Positions 36,927 to 50,718 of a DNA stretch of 64,000 bases are shown here, piece by piece; position 1 is the first letter of the stretch; each line of letters opens with the position of its first letter. Source of the stretch: Morinoia aosen. Taxonomy: Eukaryota; Arthropoda; Malacostraca; Amphipoda; Talitridae. The translations under genes were made by a program, and so were the position numbers. The DNA lies in the NCBI GenBank assembly GCA_030386875.1, contig CM059567.1, forward strand, positions 78,485,130-78,549,129, in the 5' to 3' direction. The notes beneath the pieces are model-generated. The model worked only from the letters and a program-made list of their open reading frames with translations, was not told the DNA's origin and made no database searches.

Positions 36927-37482
36927 GTCAGCTGGCGTTGACAGTAAGCCCGAAAGTCTTCATTCGATGCAAAGTATTACGAGTGAAGTAAAAACAAAAT
37001 CGGCACTTACCAGTAGTAGCTCCAATCTCCCATCCATTGCTGGGTGTGATGAAAGAATTGTCCTTAATTGCTTTGTGACATTTTGGACTACTCACTGCAG
37101 AATAAAATGCATGTACTTATTGAAGCTGGGTGTAGTGAGTTTTATTTTCAGTTAGGTAAGTCTTATCGTTTTCTACTTATTCTCACTGGACTCGTGGAGG
37201 GCCAGCGTTCCGTGTACCCGAAATCGTACTCGAGTATCTTCGAGCCTGTTTATTTCTGTCTGATTCATCGCTAAATTTTTCATTTCGCTCAGATGACGTT
37301 CAGCTATTAAAACATCATTTGAGATCAAAATGTGGAAAACAATTATGCGGTAAATTAACCATGAATTAATTTTGTTGCTTATCTACCATTGTTTAAAGTA
37401 ATGTCATGGGATTTATTTCATTCAGGTCAAAATCTTATTTATGAGTGGGGATTAGCTGCAAATCTAACTTTCGTATACCCCT

Positions 37483-37800
37483 CAGGGAACGCAGGATAGA
37501 GAATAGGTTTAAGTTAATTAAGTTTACGTATCTTATGATGTGGGGCTTGCACCCTGTGAAAATAGATTGTTAGATTGCTTCAGCTGTACATGTTCTTGCG
37601 CGATTTCTATCTTCCGTGCCCGCTATACTTCTTTCAATTTTAATGAATTCTCTGCTATCTCTTCTTATTTTATCTTCCTCTTTCTTCCCAATTTATTGTC
37701 TCTATGCGGAGGGTATTCTGTGTGGGGAAAATACTTTGTGAAAAAACTCCGTTTTCCTTGGCCCACACAAAATGGTCCCTTTTCTTTTTTCTGTCAAAAA
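37483..37800 (+). repeat. Dispersed repeat family, copy D (variant 2)
   Basis: Shares cttcagctgtacatg, the pyrimidine-rich middle and ctctatgcggagggtattct followed by gtgtgggga with copy A and the 3' half of the family. Confidence 0.58.
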
Positions 37801-40778
37801 ATTTTTGCAATGAAAGCTGAACCCTGAATAAACTGCTATGCTACTACTAACCTTTGAATAATGAAGTTATTGCGACATAGATTCATTCATTGGTCTAATT
37901 TCATCAGTCATTCTGATGTCGTGAACAAAATCCCAGTGGGGGTAAATTGTTTACCCTCCTTTCAATTTAGCAAACGTACGTAATATGCAGCCAAGTGAGT
38001 TAATTTCTGTGAATGTTTTTTTTACATTGCTTTGTATTTTCGATGGTATGCTAACGAACCTCTAAGAATTCCAACTAAAATAGTTCAGAGGTGCCTTTCC
38101 TCGCTACACTTGCATCCAATATTTCCTTATTTGGTTGGAAATAGGCGGTAAGTAGCTCATGTCAATAAAAGCCTTTTGTCATCGTTTGTAATCAGCTGAT
38201 GAGATCTTCAACGTCTTCATTTTTTTCCTGATGGGTCAACTCGTAGCATTTTCCTGCAACCAAGAAGAAAAGGCAATAACATTTCTGTCCTGTTGAGCTC
38301 TGCGTAATCCTATCACATCACCACGTAAAAAGCGAACATCCAACTATTCTGCAGCGTAAACGTCTACGAAGAAAAATAAATTAGCGTCTCTGGGTCGTAA
38401 TTTTCGTCCGCATTATCATTAACCGTCACTAACATGAAAGTGCGCATTCATTTGCAATTTTTCTTGAAGTACATCGCAATTTTTCTTGGCGTCGCCTTTA
38501 AATGAGAAAATTTACGCGTCACCTCAGCTTATTTGAGTTACTTTTCGGTGCTCCACTTTTGTGGCGGAGAATCTTTTATTTAGCGCTGCTTGGGAGTGCA
38601 GCGGTGCGCGTCCACGCTTTAATGATCAATTTTATTTTCTTCTAAGCCACGAAACTTTATGAGCTCTTCAATTGGGCTCATTAACACGGAGCGCCTGCTC
38701 TTTTTTCCCGTGTCTGCTCTTTTTAGCGCGCTGACGTCTCATTAAAGTGAAATATGCCCTACAGAAGCTCTCTCTCGATGCTGCTGTTGCTGCTGTTGTT
38801 TTGTATGGTGATGTTGCTGTTATAGCTATCGTTGATGATGCTGCTTTTTCTGCTGTAAGCTTAGCTACTGGTGTTTCTGTTACTGGTAATGATATTAATG
38901 CATTGTGCTGTGATGAGTACTGAGCAGTTCTATAGGCTGTGCTGCGACTTCACATGTTGCTTCAGTGTTCCTCAGGTGCGATAACTAACGCTGTGGCCAA
39001 GGAATCACTGTTGCTGCATTGTTACTTCACTGGATTTGTTCTCACGAGATCCCATACATAACTTCTGGATTCCTCTACTGCCGAAGCATTAGTCGTACAT
39101 CTTTTCCGACTCTTTCCCATTTTTTTGTTTTTTTTAGGAATTCGTTTGTACCTGCAGAAAACGTGATACGGAGAACAGCTCTCTCTAAGCAGCCCGGGAT
39201 GGTGGCTCATGAGGACGAAGCAAGCCGTCTTGCTCTCAGCACTCTCGTCTTCGGGATTTTTGAGTTGTGTTCATTGAAGCTTCGGAGGCCAGTCCATGCA
39301 GGACGTGATTCATGCTAGCGTTCGCACCACGCCTCCAGCTCGCATCTCATCAGCGCCACAGGCTCTTACAAATTGTTTGCAATGAAAAATGTTTTTTGTA
39401 CGCAGTAATCATTTTAAATACTGTACGTGGGTCTTGGATATTGCATCTTTCGAATTGTAAGTTTTCCCACCGCCACAATACTTTGGCGGATTCCCGCTAC
39501 AAATAAACTGACTCTTCTTGGATCACTGAGCAGAATTTAAGGTTCTAACGTTTATATCCGAGCTCAGTAGTGAAGTTCATTCAACAGTGCCTCATTGATG
39601 CATTCAGAGCTACGTCAGCGGCGTGGCCAGCTTTACGTACGCTACTGGATTATGGATTAAGGAAGGCCTCCCTAACCTACTGTCATAGGTAGGAATTTGT
39701 CATAGGTAGGAATTTCGTACCCCTTTCTTCTTTTGCTCAAAGGATAAGTTATTTGAACATTTTTTTTCGCCTACTGTTGTATAAGAAGTGAATAGTATAC
39801 CTAGTCAATGTTGAACCCGTAAACAGGAAGGAGGAGATTTACATGACACGAGTGAGTTGTACAAGTTCGCTAGAGACTGGTGCTCGGTTTAGGAAAATTA
39901 ATGACTTGAATATAGGTGTTATTTAAATATAATCTGCCTTCTACCAATTCTGCATTGCATTGATGGGATTTGAAAATTTTAGCGACTGCAATGTACTCGC
40001 GTTTCTAATCACAGATCTTCCGATGAGCACACTTTATTTTGAAGAATGTCATGCATAAATCACTCCTACTCATGCAATTTTGATTCATTGACAGTTGCAA
40101 GCGTATGAAAACTTGACTCCCTATATATCTGTCTATTTCGGAACGATTTGCGCTCATATTTGTCAGTCCCACGCTAGTGTCATGTAAAAGTTTGCTGAAA
40201 ATTACCGGTTTTGTTGACACAAAAAAATACAAACTGGGCGAAACGTTTCGGGAACCAAAAGTACCGGTTCACTCAAGTTTATATTTCAACCACCTAAATT
40301 TTCTGGCTCTTGAAATGCACATTTGCTAAGTGTAATTATGAAATAATTATTTATAAGTTTATCAATATATTTAGCTAGCCCTCGTCCTGAAACCTGCTTG
40401 AATAGTTCTTCCTTTTGATGTTCTGGTGCATTTTTTGATGCATTTGTGTGTGTAATGCAAATAATTTCGCCGATGCATGATGTTCCTGCGATCTGACGTG
40501 ACCCAGAGAAGTTCGGCTAGATCACCACTGCCAGTATCGTAGGCTGCATCCCCCGGAATTGATGGAGAGCCTCAAGTTTTGAGAGGCACTTTATTTGAAA
40601 GATGACTACGTCAGTGCAGCCTGCTTTTGTGGCGCTTGCATTCACGACGGCAACCACGCTTGCAACTCGCGCCATTTGGCTCCGCTTTTTAGATTTTTTG
40701 TTCGAAGCGTTTTCTGAAACAAATTATCATTGTTTTTAATATTACAGATTATACCTACGAAAAATTCTTTTCAACGGG
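37801..40778. other. No supported gene
   Basis: A CTG/TTG-rich patch (38775-38870) and the 17-bp duplication are the only structures seen. Confidence 0.4.
39684..39717. repeat. 17-bp tandem duplication
   Basis: gtcataggtaggaattt occurs twice head to tail. Just upstream, 39664-39681 is the inverse of an 18-bp block (aggttagggaggccttcc) of repeat copy E. Confidence 0.85.
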
Positions 40779-41110
40779 AGACAACTGTTGTATCGGGGGG
40801 AATTAACTCTCTTAGGGAAAAATTTGAGATTCCAAACTAAAGGTTAGGGAGGCCTTCCATTTGTTGAAACAGAATAGGTTTTTTTTTGTTCTTGACTTTT
40901 GTCGGTTTATTACTGTCCCTTTTCAACAATCATTATTTTTTTTCTTCAACTCGTATCTTCCTTCATGTACTTCTTAATTTTGCTGTTTCTATGCGCATAT
41001 GAGGGGAATGCATTTTGTGCATAGATTCCCCGTTCTCTTAATTATTCCTGCGTCTTTTAAAAAACACTTTTGTTGTGGTTAGGTAGGATTAAACTATCTC
41101 ATTATTTTGC
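40779..41110 (+). repeat. Dispersed repeat family, copy E
   Basis: Begins caactgttgtatc, then ggttagggaggccttccatt, the pyrimidine-rich middle, tttctatgcgcatatgaggg, agattccccgttctcttaat and gtggttaggtaggattaaac. Confidence 0.7.
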
Positions 41111-43060
41111 ATTTATTTCGTAAAAAATCGTTGGTATCTATTATTAAACCGTAGTCGTGATTTTTAATTTTTAGCTATTGACATGTTTTGTTCTTTAATT
41201 TGGACTTGAATGGGCTTAGATAGCACGGTTATGGAGGCTGGTTCCTAGTGATTATATCTAGCAGACCTCGTTTGTTTCACAGCATGTTTTGTTGAGGCCG
41301 TATGATTTTCAAGCCCCGTCGTGTGCAATGTGCGGTTACATTATGATGCGGATTCTGCTTGGTACAGCGCTCGCATTAATTGCCCTGCGTCTCGTAACGC
41401 GTACAGGCAGCGACGAATGTGTTTTTGAGGTGCTGGGAGCTGTCGACCACCTCCTCAGATTTGTTAAAGCACGCGGTTGTCAACAGCTCGCACGTCGGCC
41501 GTGAATTAAATGTGCTGTTCTCTCCCTCGCCAGATGGATAGTGTGAAGTTTGTTCGGCCCATATCTCGTGGGCTCAGAATCATCATGTACTTGTCTGCCA
41601 TCCATTCCGTCTCTGTGAAATACGTGTCTGCTGTGTCTCGCGTCCTTTGAAATAAGTGAGCACTATGTTAGCTGCTCTTTAGTGTTTTGCTGCCCCCGCT
41701 TGTCTCCTTAATTATGACGGTGCTACTTCCGACGTCTCGCCATCTTAATGGTAAGCAAGAACAAGCCTCTTGCTGCTGGGTCCTAGCTACCCGCATGTCT
41801 AGATTTACATCGAATATATTTGCAGTTTTTTCGTATTCACTGAGCTCTTGATTGCTTCTTTATGTTCTTTGTTCTTTGCTAGTTAGTAATATCGGTGTAT
41901 TTATTTCAGCTCATTAACACTATTTATAGGGCTCTACTACTTATGTTTTTTTAAATGATGGAACGATATGGGGAAGGCGATTTTATTGCTGATGAAACTG
42001 CTCACAGCTGTGCTGTGTAATAACGTACTGAATAGTATCTAAACACGAATTTTTTCCAAATTCTGTCACGTATGAAACTCGTATAGTTTCGTCGAGAACT
42101 TTTTTCAAGTGCCCAATTGAGAAAAAACGTTTACGTTCTTCCGTGCGCATGTTTTCGTATTTAGTGTAAAACCCTAACGCGTGTTGTGGGATGCACTCTT
42201 AAAAGCGAGATTTTAAGTGCGGTTGTTTTGGCCTATTCGAGTTTATTTAAGCCACTCTGAGCAGGAAGATTTTTCTGGCGTTTCCGGTGTTGTTTAGAAA
42301 TGTCTAATCTTGGCCGTAATCCCCGTCGGCGTGTACGTACGGCCGGGCGACTTGGGCTTCGCTTTATTTCACGTTTTTTAAAGCGGCCGATTAACGGCTC
42401 AACGTTATTGCTTTATAAGCCACGCGACCTCACACAGCTTCTCTCGCCAAAATAAAGCTGCTCCATTTGTTTTACCCGTATATTGCTCCTTTAATTTCTC
42501 CAAATGTGTGCATTTAAAGTGAACAAACTGTGGTGCGATTAACCGACTTTCTGGCTGCTTAACTTGGTGCGACTCCAGCAAATGTGTACATCTTAGCCCC
42601 TTAGTGACTGACTTTCTATTCTTCTTTGTTTTAATGAGCGCAATTGTTTTACACTTGTGTAATGCAATAGTCTCGGTAATTTCGTCATAAGTTTTCATCT
42701 AAAATTAATGGCTGTTAAAGTATTCATTATTTTCATTTTCTGTATGCTTCAAAATTTGCATTTTGATATTTATGAGTTTGTTTTTACTCATTCCTTAGCG
42801 GCGTTAATTGATAAATACGCTGTTTTTACAAGCTAGCGAAGAAAATATTCCCTAGAAAGTTATTAAATCGAACTGTTTCGTATAGAATTCTTCGATTAAA
42901 CGGAACATAAAACCATTTACTCTAAAATATTCCGCAGCAATTTGAGTTCGGTTGTAAAAAGTTTCTGATTCGTACACAGTTTATACGCTTTGTCAATTAA
43001 ACCTTTAATGAGACTTGATACCCATGAGTTATAGCACTATCGTACTTCATTCTATACCTT
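41111..43060. other. No supported gene
   Basis: A 97-residue reverse frame at 42405-42698 has no recognisable motif. The remainder is featureless to my reading. Confidence 0.35.
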
Positions 43061-43492
43061 TTGAGAGAAGCTTTCTTTTTACGATTTTCTCAACTCATTG
43101 AAATGTTTATCAAAGAGAATATATTTTTATTCGATGGAAAATCGTATGAACAAATTGACCTCGCTCCAATGTGTGCTTGTATTTATTTAGTTTTAAAAGA
43201 TATATTTCTATCACACTATGAAAAATTTGATACCAAATTACTCGAATGAATTTAAATGTTTTTTCAAGTAAATATGACTTGTAAACGACACTTCTTTATT
43301 TTTTGTTCTAGTGCCCAAAGATCCTGTATCTATGCGTCATCCATCCAATTCACGCATGAAATAGAAGCCAGCAGTTCGCTACCATTGTTAGGTCTTGGTG
43401 TGACCAAGCCTGAAGATGAGTTGTCGCGTGATGTTCATAAGAAAATTCCTTTCACAAAATTAAGAATGACGTACCTTTGTATTGTACAATAA
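43061..43492 (+). pseudogene. Penelope-like element reverse transcriptase fossil
   Basis: The first frame (to 43249) reads ENIFLFDGKSYEQIDLAPM, matching the FxFNGxxYxQxDGVAMGSPL block of Penelope-like reverse transcriptases. After a frameshift, the second frame (from 43256) reads SIQFTHEIEASSSLPLLGLG and then DVHKKIPFTK, matching the IxFTMExExxxxLPFLDVxV and VYRKPTHT blocks that follow the catalytic site. The YxDD core between them is ruined and contains stops. The order and spacing of blocks make chance unlikely, but divergence is high. Confidence 0.68.
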
Positions 43493-45429
43493 CTCAAGAA
43501 TGTGAAATCAGTCTCTTCAAATTCACAAGTTGCATCGTATTATTTCAGCAGTGTGATGACTCATTGCAGGCCAGGTCTGCGCACGCGTGTTCACGTCAGA
43601 TTTACGTGTGCAGCACGTGACTCTCAGTGATGAGTTCGACACAAGCAACAGTAGCGCTCCGTGCGTATACCTGAGCACTGGCCGCCAAGTGCATCTCTGC
43701 TGTCATGGCAAGAGCTAATTGATCACGAGTTGTCGACGATGTCAGTCTCTGATCAGCTCAAAAAACTGCCGCTCTCTTAGAAAGATGCCTTTGTTTTGGC
43801 TCTAATGAGCATTCAGAGACTCGCCAAGATGTAGGTACGAAGCTGCAAGATACGCGGCCTCTGCTTTGTCTGCCGGTCTTAAAGATCCTCTCGTTTTTAC
43901 TAGCTCTTACCTTTGACTCCCACCCTAAGTTCCTGTTCTATCCATCGAAACAAAAGATTCTTTCCGCACATGTTGACTTTCATTTCACAGCTTTTCAGTT
44001 GGTGTGGTGATTCTTCACTGATTTTTTGGAGACTTCTGCAGTGCTAATTTCTCTGGCAATTGGTTCTTACATGAATGACTATTGTTTGCTGTTGGTAATG
44101 TTTTGCATAATTTTAACATTTGCATTTATGTTTTACGTCTCATGAATGTTCTCCAAGTTTGATGCAGTATGTAATTATACGGCCATTCAATAATCCTAGA
44201 GAGTTCGTACGGCCGTATCAGCATTGGCTTGGCGATGCTTATAGAGAAGTCGGAAGGAGAGTTTGACACAGGGTGTGTCGGGAAGAGAAGGGGTGAAACG
44301 GAAAAGGATAGGTAGGAAAAAGATAGAGATGCGCTGTGCGCATATGATGCTAGTGTTGTGGGTATTTTTTTGTAGGTAGTTTAGGGGTGGTTATCAGCAT
44401 TTCCTTGCTTTAGTTGAACTATTTTCTCGTGCGCGTACTCCAGTTGTACGTTGCTCAACCTGTTAGTGATTGTCTTTGCATTTGTACACGATTTAGAATT
44501 TTCCCTAAATTTTCTGTTCTTAATCCGTTAATGTTTTCTCAGACTTGATAGATCATAATTAATTTTTATTTGTATATTTCTTCCTTTCCAGATACATAAC
44601 CTAAATAATTGATGAGTTGAAGGTAAAGGTTAAAGATTGAATTTGGTGCATAGAATATTCGTTCCGCAGTACGTAAGCATCAATTTTCTGGTCAGCATAC
44701 TCATGTGCAGTAATTCCTCCATTAGTTCATTATTTTTGCGCAGCGAGTTGTTAAATATGTCGAAATTTTTAATAGGATTAGGTTGATAAAATGGTTTCCT
44801 CGATGACAATTAATTCCTTTGGAACGTTGGTGTCCGTGAATGTACTCTTAGTCTACGGAGTATTGCCATCTTATTTGGTGCGTAGCCGTATCCGATTCTT
44901 TCATTTGTGTCAATTGACTTTTCTTGATAGCTTTCTACGTTGGCTTGATCATCTAAACTACCTCTGTGAAGAACGCTTATGATTTTCTTAAAATAAAGTA
45001 AACTCATCAAATAACATTGTTGTTCTACTTCCTTTAGTACAGAGAAGCAATATTTGTGTATTTTGAAGTTCTGTTCGCGTCAAAAGCTGGTCACGTTAAC
45101 ATCGCGATATTAGAGTGAGCTTACGTGGTATCTTGCCTGGTTTACTTGACGAGACACTTGCCTAAACGATAAAGTATACATCGTAAAAATTTTCTCGTTA
45201 TTATTTTGCTCCTTGAAAAATATTATATTTTGGTGTAATCAAAAGGATTTTACCTTTCATTGTATCCTGCGCTTGGCATTTTTTTGGAATTACACGATTT
45301 TTATGAAAATCTGTTCGAGCGTCAAATTATCTTACTGAGAATAACAGCTCGAACAAAAAGTATGATGCACTGTTTCTGCATAAACTTCAGGCTAGCGTGA
45401 CTATTTGCATAAATTTTCTTGCACTCCAT

Positions 45430-45778
45430 AGACCACACATCAACTCCCTCCTCCACGGACTCATGCGCTCGAAGCGCGCCGCCATAAAGTCCCTTTTGAA
45501 TTTTGCGCTCGATATCATAGCGCCGCTGTTGTAATCGAACAGCGCAGCCCAGTAAAGTTTTATCAGTTGGTATCAGATGACGCTACTCTGGAGCGATCTC
45601 GGTGTGTGTAGCGCCGGAGAGCACACCAACTTGCGCATGTTATTTCAACTGGACGCGATAGCGTCGCTGGCAACCTGCGCTGCTGCCGACGCTCCGACCC
45701 ATGCGTCGTCCTCGTCAGTCGGAGTGTGGCTGCTGCAAAGCAGCGGTGGCCTCAAAGTTGTTCCATGTTGTTCGTAGG
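45430..45778. other. GC-rich segment, function unknown
   Basis: CpG-rich block (cgaagcgcgccgccataaag, gcgctgctgccgacgctcc). A 66-residue + frame shows no known motif. A regulatory element is possible. Confidence 0.2.
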
Positions 45779-46145
45779 TAGCATAAATTTAATTCAATTT
45801 CACATAACTAGTGTATGTGCTTTACTGGTAGTATAATAGGTACCGTTATTAGCCATGTGTGGTCGAGTTCTCGTGGAACTTATCCTCGGCATGAGAGTTT
45901 TTAGGATTTAATTCGTAGCATCATGAAACGAATATTCGACTTTTCCAGACTGTCATGTTATCAAGCCGAACAGGAACACAAATTTTTCCTTTTTAAGAAG
46001 CCCATTTTAGGGTCATCAGTTCACAAATTGGTTGTAGTAAAAATGGTTCGACAAATTACAGTATGATCTGAAAACTGCTCCGTTATGGAGAAAAATATTG
46101 TAGCTTTTCCTTTAAATTGCCTCTTAATGTTCCTCTCAGGGGAGA

Positions 46146-46475
46146 ACAATTGTTTCTCTTAGAATTAGCGCTGCCTGGGGAAGATGAGCTCAAGGTTAAG
46201 CAGCCATCTTTTGTGAAAATAAGAGGTTTCATATTTTCTTACGGACCTTTTCTCCGGGTAGCTGTTGTCAATTTTTCCTCCTCTAAAACTTTCTTCTTCA
46301 ACTTTTATCTTCTTTCATAAACTTCTTTCAATTTTGCTATTAATACGCTTTGGGTCTGGGGACACATCTTACGCTCCCCTTTCCCTTAATTCCATATTAG
46401 ACTGTGCCTTCATCCTATCTCTCTGTGGTACACTTAGATTGTGGTTAGGGAGGGTGAAATTACCTTGAAATTTAA
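46146..46475 (+). repeat. Dispersed repeat family, copy F
   Basis: Begins caattgtttctcttagaatt, then gctgcctggggaagatgagc, the pyrimidine-rich middle, tttgggtctggggacacatc and gtggttagggagggtgaaat. Confidence 0.68.
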
Positions 46476-47535
46476 TCTACTCTGTACTATAGTATTGGTG
46501 TTTTGAACTATTTTCAAACAGTCATTACTGCCTGTGACATATCAGATGATTTTTCGTTTGATATTTTCCACTACCGCTATTTAAAGATGCCGCCAGGTTT
46601 ACAGCCGATGAAAAGTTTATCATAGACATGAGCATACTATCATTCGCTGTGTAAGCCTGCTTTGAAAGGGATAATCTTCTGGTATATTGGAACAACACCT
46701 GCACTGTATAATTATATTGTTTTAACTAGCTCCGATTTTAGTTGTAGAGAGAATGAAATATCCTTTGTTTTGTCTTATTTCAACTGATATCAAGATCGCA
46801 CTTGTGAGTGGAATTTAGCGGTACCAATGTTAATATGAACACTATTGAAATATTTCTTATTTTTGCCAGCGTTCCCATTTCAATATTCCCCCATGTTAAT
46901 ACGTTTTTGGGTATGCAGACTTTATTACAAATTCAATTATTCCACACAGAGCGCTTTATATACAAACAAAACGTGTGGCGTTGGTGGATTTACTATGTTG
47001 AGCTGGAATAAGCTGGCCTTAAGGTAAAAATTGAGTACCCACAGTGATGATGGCGGAGGTCATATTATCATCTCTTGCTCGACTGTGCCATCTTGAAGTT
47101 AAATTCGATGCCACTTGAACAGACTAGCCCGCTGCAAGTCAGTAGTCCCATTCCTGACAGAACAGAGTTACGGAAAAGACATCCGCTTGGTGATCAGGGA
47201 GAAATTATTGGGTTGGGAGGAATAAACACTCCACTGCTTTTTTGTTTATTGTATTTGTATTTTACGAAATCCCTGCTCCTCTTCATTGTTTTATCTTTTC
47301 ATCTATTGAGTATAAATGTATCATGTTTTGAGTGATCATATTTGTATCATTTTTTTGCGAAATTTCTTAGACTGCCTTGTCTGAAGATCGAGCAGATGGC
47401 ACAATCGCGTGGTGTTACGTATCTGTTCCTGTTCTGTTGACTTTGTGATGATTAAACTTTTATGCGTGCGTATGCAGAGCTCGTTTTGAGGAAACTGTGG
47501 TGCAAGATCTTAATTACAAATTTCTTTATGTGCAG

Positions 47536-47648
47536 GAAGCAAAGTGGTGACGGGCACTTTCAGGATAACGAACCAGAACTTCTGGTCAGGCTTGGAGGAC
47601 CGCACCTCGGAGGCCTACAGGACAGTCGCCGCCAATATAGAAGCCGAG
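47536..47648 (+). CDS. Internal exon encoding N-terminal part of a SEA domain
   Basis: The 113-nt exon runs from an AG acceptor (tttatgtgcag before 47536) to a strong donor (gag|gtgagt at 47649). It enters in phase 1 (the first two bases, ga, finish a split codon) and leaves in phase 0. The frame reads SKVVTGTFRITNQNF and continues through W, a Glu-Asp pair and SEAYRTVAANIEAE, the usual first strand and helix of a SEA domain (sea urchin sperm protein/enterokinase/agrin). SEA domains are extracellular, about 110-120 residues long, and many self-cleave. The protein continues in phase at 58923 after an 11.3-kb intron, where the second half of the SEA fold is encoded. The preceding exon must end in phase 1 and is not firmly identified. 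GC content is clearly higher than in the flanks. Confidence 0.85.
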
Positions 47649-49074
47649 GTGAGTTATTCACCTGCTTCTTCTTTTGTTACTACATTACTGCTTCGTAATT
47701 TCACGGGTTATACTTTCCTTTTCATCTTTGTTTTCCTTGTCTTTTTTATATTTTTGTCAACTCCCGACCGTCGCCATTGAGGCTCATCGAGCAACTCTCT
47801 CGCACTCTACATATCTGCTGTTCAAAACTCCATTTCGTGTCATTTCAATTTTTCATTCCCTCTGTAACTTAATTATTGATTGTCCTTTCCACAACTCTGT
47901 GGCCAAAAGGACCGTGCGGCGAAGTTGTTGACTGTCTTTATTGGAATCTGCTTGTTGACGTCCGCCGGAGAGTAACTCGCGAGAGTTGCTTCAGTCGGAA
48001 AACCTACTTAACACACTGTCTTCGGTCTGTCGTGATGGTGTCTCGTTATTGTCGTTCTTGCGACGGTTCTTCATTGTCGTGCGGACTCGCGTGCTGGTCT
48101 CAATTGTTCTGATTGGCTTCATCATTCACGTGTTGCCAACCATTATTGAGGAAAGCTCATATAACTTCTCGGTGAACATTGCTCCTGATAATTAAATCAT
48201 AATCCTTAAGTGTATTCGAGTGCAATTATTGAGGAATTAGTAAGCCCGTGTTGTCTAAAGTGACGACATTGAATTACGTACAAAGACGCACTCAGTTTTT
48301 TGATTGATGTACTTGCGGGAAAATCCATCGCCCTTTGTTATTCATTTAGGAACACTAAATTTTGCTTTGCAACGAGCGAGTTGTCTCGGAAGCAACATTC
48401 GCTAAAGCGCATAAATTATTGAATTTAATCAAGTTGTTAGTTATAGCGTAGTATCACCGTCCGATTATGTTGCTTCTCCCGTCTTCTGTTTCCTTCTGAA
48501 ATCTGATAGTGGGACAGTGCGGAGGCAATAAAAGAAGGATCAAGTTGAACATATCTCCCAAGTGAAGTAGGTAGTTAAATCGAGTAGTTGTACTGCAGAC
48601 CTAATCCATGGCGTCCAAGAAAGTATAAAAGAACGCCAAGGACAAAAGTTGTGTGTGTAAATATATGTATTTTTAGACGTATATCTAAGCTAATGTGCAC
48701 TGTACGTCAAAAAAAACAGTATTTATCATTGTTTCATAAAGTAAAGAGCAAATCGTTTGATGCTTTGAATTTAAATAAAGGTAATTTGTTAAGATAAAAT
48801 AACAGATTTTCAACGTAAAAAAAATGTTATTTTATAACGAGAATTTGCAGTATTTAAGACAGTCGAAACACTCTCTCCCTGGCTCATTTGTTTTAATTTA
48901 TTTGGTGCCTCTGGTGAGTTGAAGATTTAAAATATACGGGTAAATCTCTGCTCGTAAGGATATAAGAAATACCAGTACAATCATCACCCTTCAATAAATA
49001 AATGAATAGGTAAAAACATAACGGTGTTTATGAATAGCACCTCTATCTTACCTGCGCTCACCTCATTAGAGTGC

Positions 49075-49400
49075 AATTTTTGTATTTATGGCAATTAACG
49101 CTTCAGGGGCAACATATGAGATCCCGAACTGAGGGTAAGGTGAAATGGAATAATTTTTTATTTTGTTGCGGACAAGCTTTGTTCGATTTACTCTTGACCT
49201 TTTCCAGCACATATTAATTTAATCTTCTTTTATTAACTTTTTTTATTCTTGCGGTTCGATGCGCAGAGTGTGGGTGTACACCTTGTGCGTAGATTCCTCG
49301 TTTTTCTATTTCTATACCAAATGGTGCTTCTAGTCTTCTTCTGGTGGGACCATCTTTGTTGTGGATATGTAGGCTTACACCAACTTATAATCTTAACATT
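49075..49400 (+). repeat. Dispersed repeat family, copy G
   Basis: Begins near tgtatttatggcaattaacg, then gagatcccgaactgagggta, the pyrimidine-rich middle, gcgcagagtgtgggtgtaca and ccttgtgcgtagattcctcg. It lies in the SEA-splitting intron. Confidence 0.66.
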
Positions 49401-50357
49401 TTCCTGCGTTGCATTGAGTTTTAAAAACTATGTAAAAGAAATGTATTAAAAATTTATCGTACAAATGTTTCCATTCGAGTCTCCTTATCGACAAAACATG
49501 CTCGTACCAACCCAAGTTGAAGAAATTCATGCTGCTAAAACTCAAGTTTACGAAATGTAAGTGCATTTCAATTATAAATCTAGACATTGTATTTGCTACA
49601 GGTATGAAAATGAGCGCTTAGGCTTAGTTCTAAAAAATTATGTCTAATAAGTATTTTTCTTTTCATATTTTTACAATCATGTTTTTACCAACTAGTTACT
49701 CGCGCAGTCTAGTCAAAGTACTCGACAGTTAAAGAAAGCCATGCGAGAGAACTGCCTGATTATTCTTTCCGTGAGCTCGACGTTAATCATGCATTTTGTC
49801 AGAGACCTCAGCAGTTATGAAGCGTTTTGCTCAGTTATTGCGTGTGAGGCCGGCGATTGGAGCGCAGCACGGAGCGGCGACGCTCATATAAGGTGTCTCG
49901 AGAGCGGCATCGCAAGCATCCGCGACCCGCCAGCGCCGCCTAATTTCTATGTTGATTGCGTCTCTGCTTTAGGTCGCTCGCTATCGGCGGCATCGTAAAC
50001 AAATGCTCGGCCTCTTCTTTGAACCAAGCTCTAGGACCCCTTCAAATGCACTCTTCCCTAATCAAGAAAGAATAATTAATTTCATTGCAGCATTGGCTCT
50101 AATTGAATTAATTATGAGCTCTGTGCTAACGCTTTGTTAATTTCTTTTAGTGTAACAAAAGAGACTGAATTTGTGGGCTGCTGTTTGGACGCGCAATTGA
50201 GTGAATTTCATAGCAGCCTTGACTTCTGAATGCCCAGTGCTACTCACATAGCATGGAACAGGTTGCGCAGTATTTTTTTGTTAATCATTATACAAATTGA
50301 GCTCTGAATTTGGCAATAACATGGTTTCCTCTCTAATTGGCTGTCTACTTCACATTC

Positions 50358-50396
50358 CAGAAAACGAGGGTCTATTTTATAGACCCTCGTTTTCTG
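50358..50396. repeat. Perfect 18-bp-arm hairpin with 3-bp loop
   Basis: Arm 50358-50375 (cagaaaacgagggtctat), loop ttt, arm 50379-50396, its exact reverse complement. It lies in the 11.3-kb intron that splits the SEA domain. Confidence 0.92.
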
Positions 50397-50718
50397 TGAC
50401 TTATAAATTTACAAAAAGTGCTCCAACCATTTGCCTCATATTTCATGATATTTTCTCAAGTGATTTTAATGCACTTTTTCAATTAAAAAAATCGTATGAG
50501 GGAATAACAATATAAACGATCGAAAAAATGGTAAATAACTGGCTAACTTCAAATGTTCCGTCACCTTGTCTGAAGTGCGCTACAGAACGTAGGAATCATT
50601 GAATAGAGGTTAAGTTAAGTCCTTTTAGCTCGTGTCGAGTCAGTATTTGAAAATTCTTTACACTTTAATTTGAAGCCACAAATTCCTGAAGTAAGGCCGT
50701 CAGTCCCTGAAATCCCTC

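Noticed and set aside
37101..37155. Phase 0 to 1 pseudo-exon between ctcactgcag and gttag|gtaagt
   Set aside because: AT-rich, ends in an acceptor-like ttttcag just before the donor, no domain.
39662..39681. Minus-strand copy of the dispersed repeat
   Set aside because: Only an 18-bp inverted match to copy E; flanking blocks do not continue the family.
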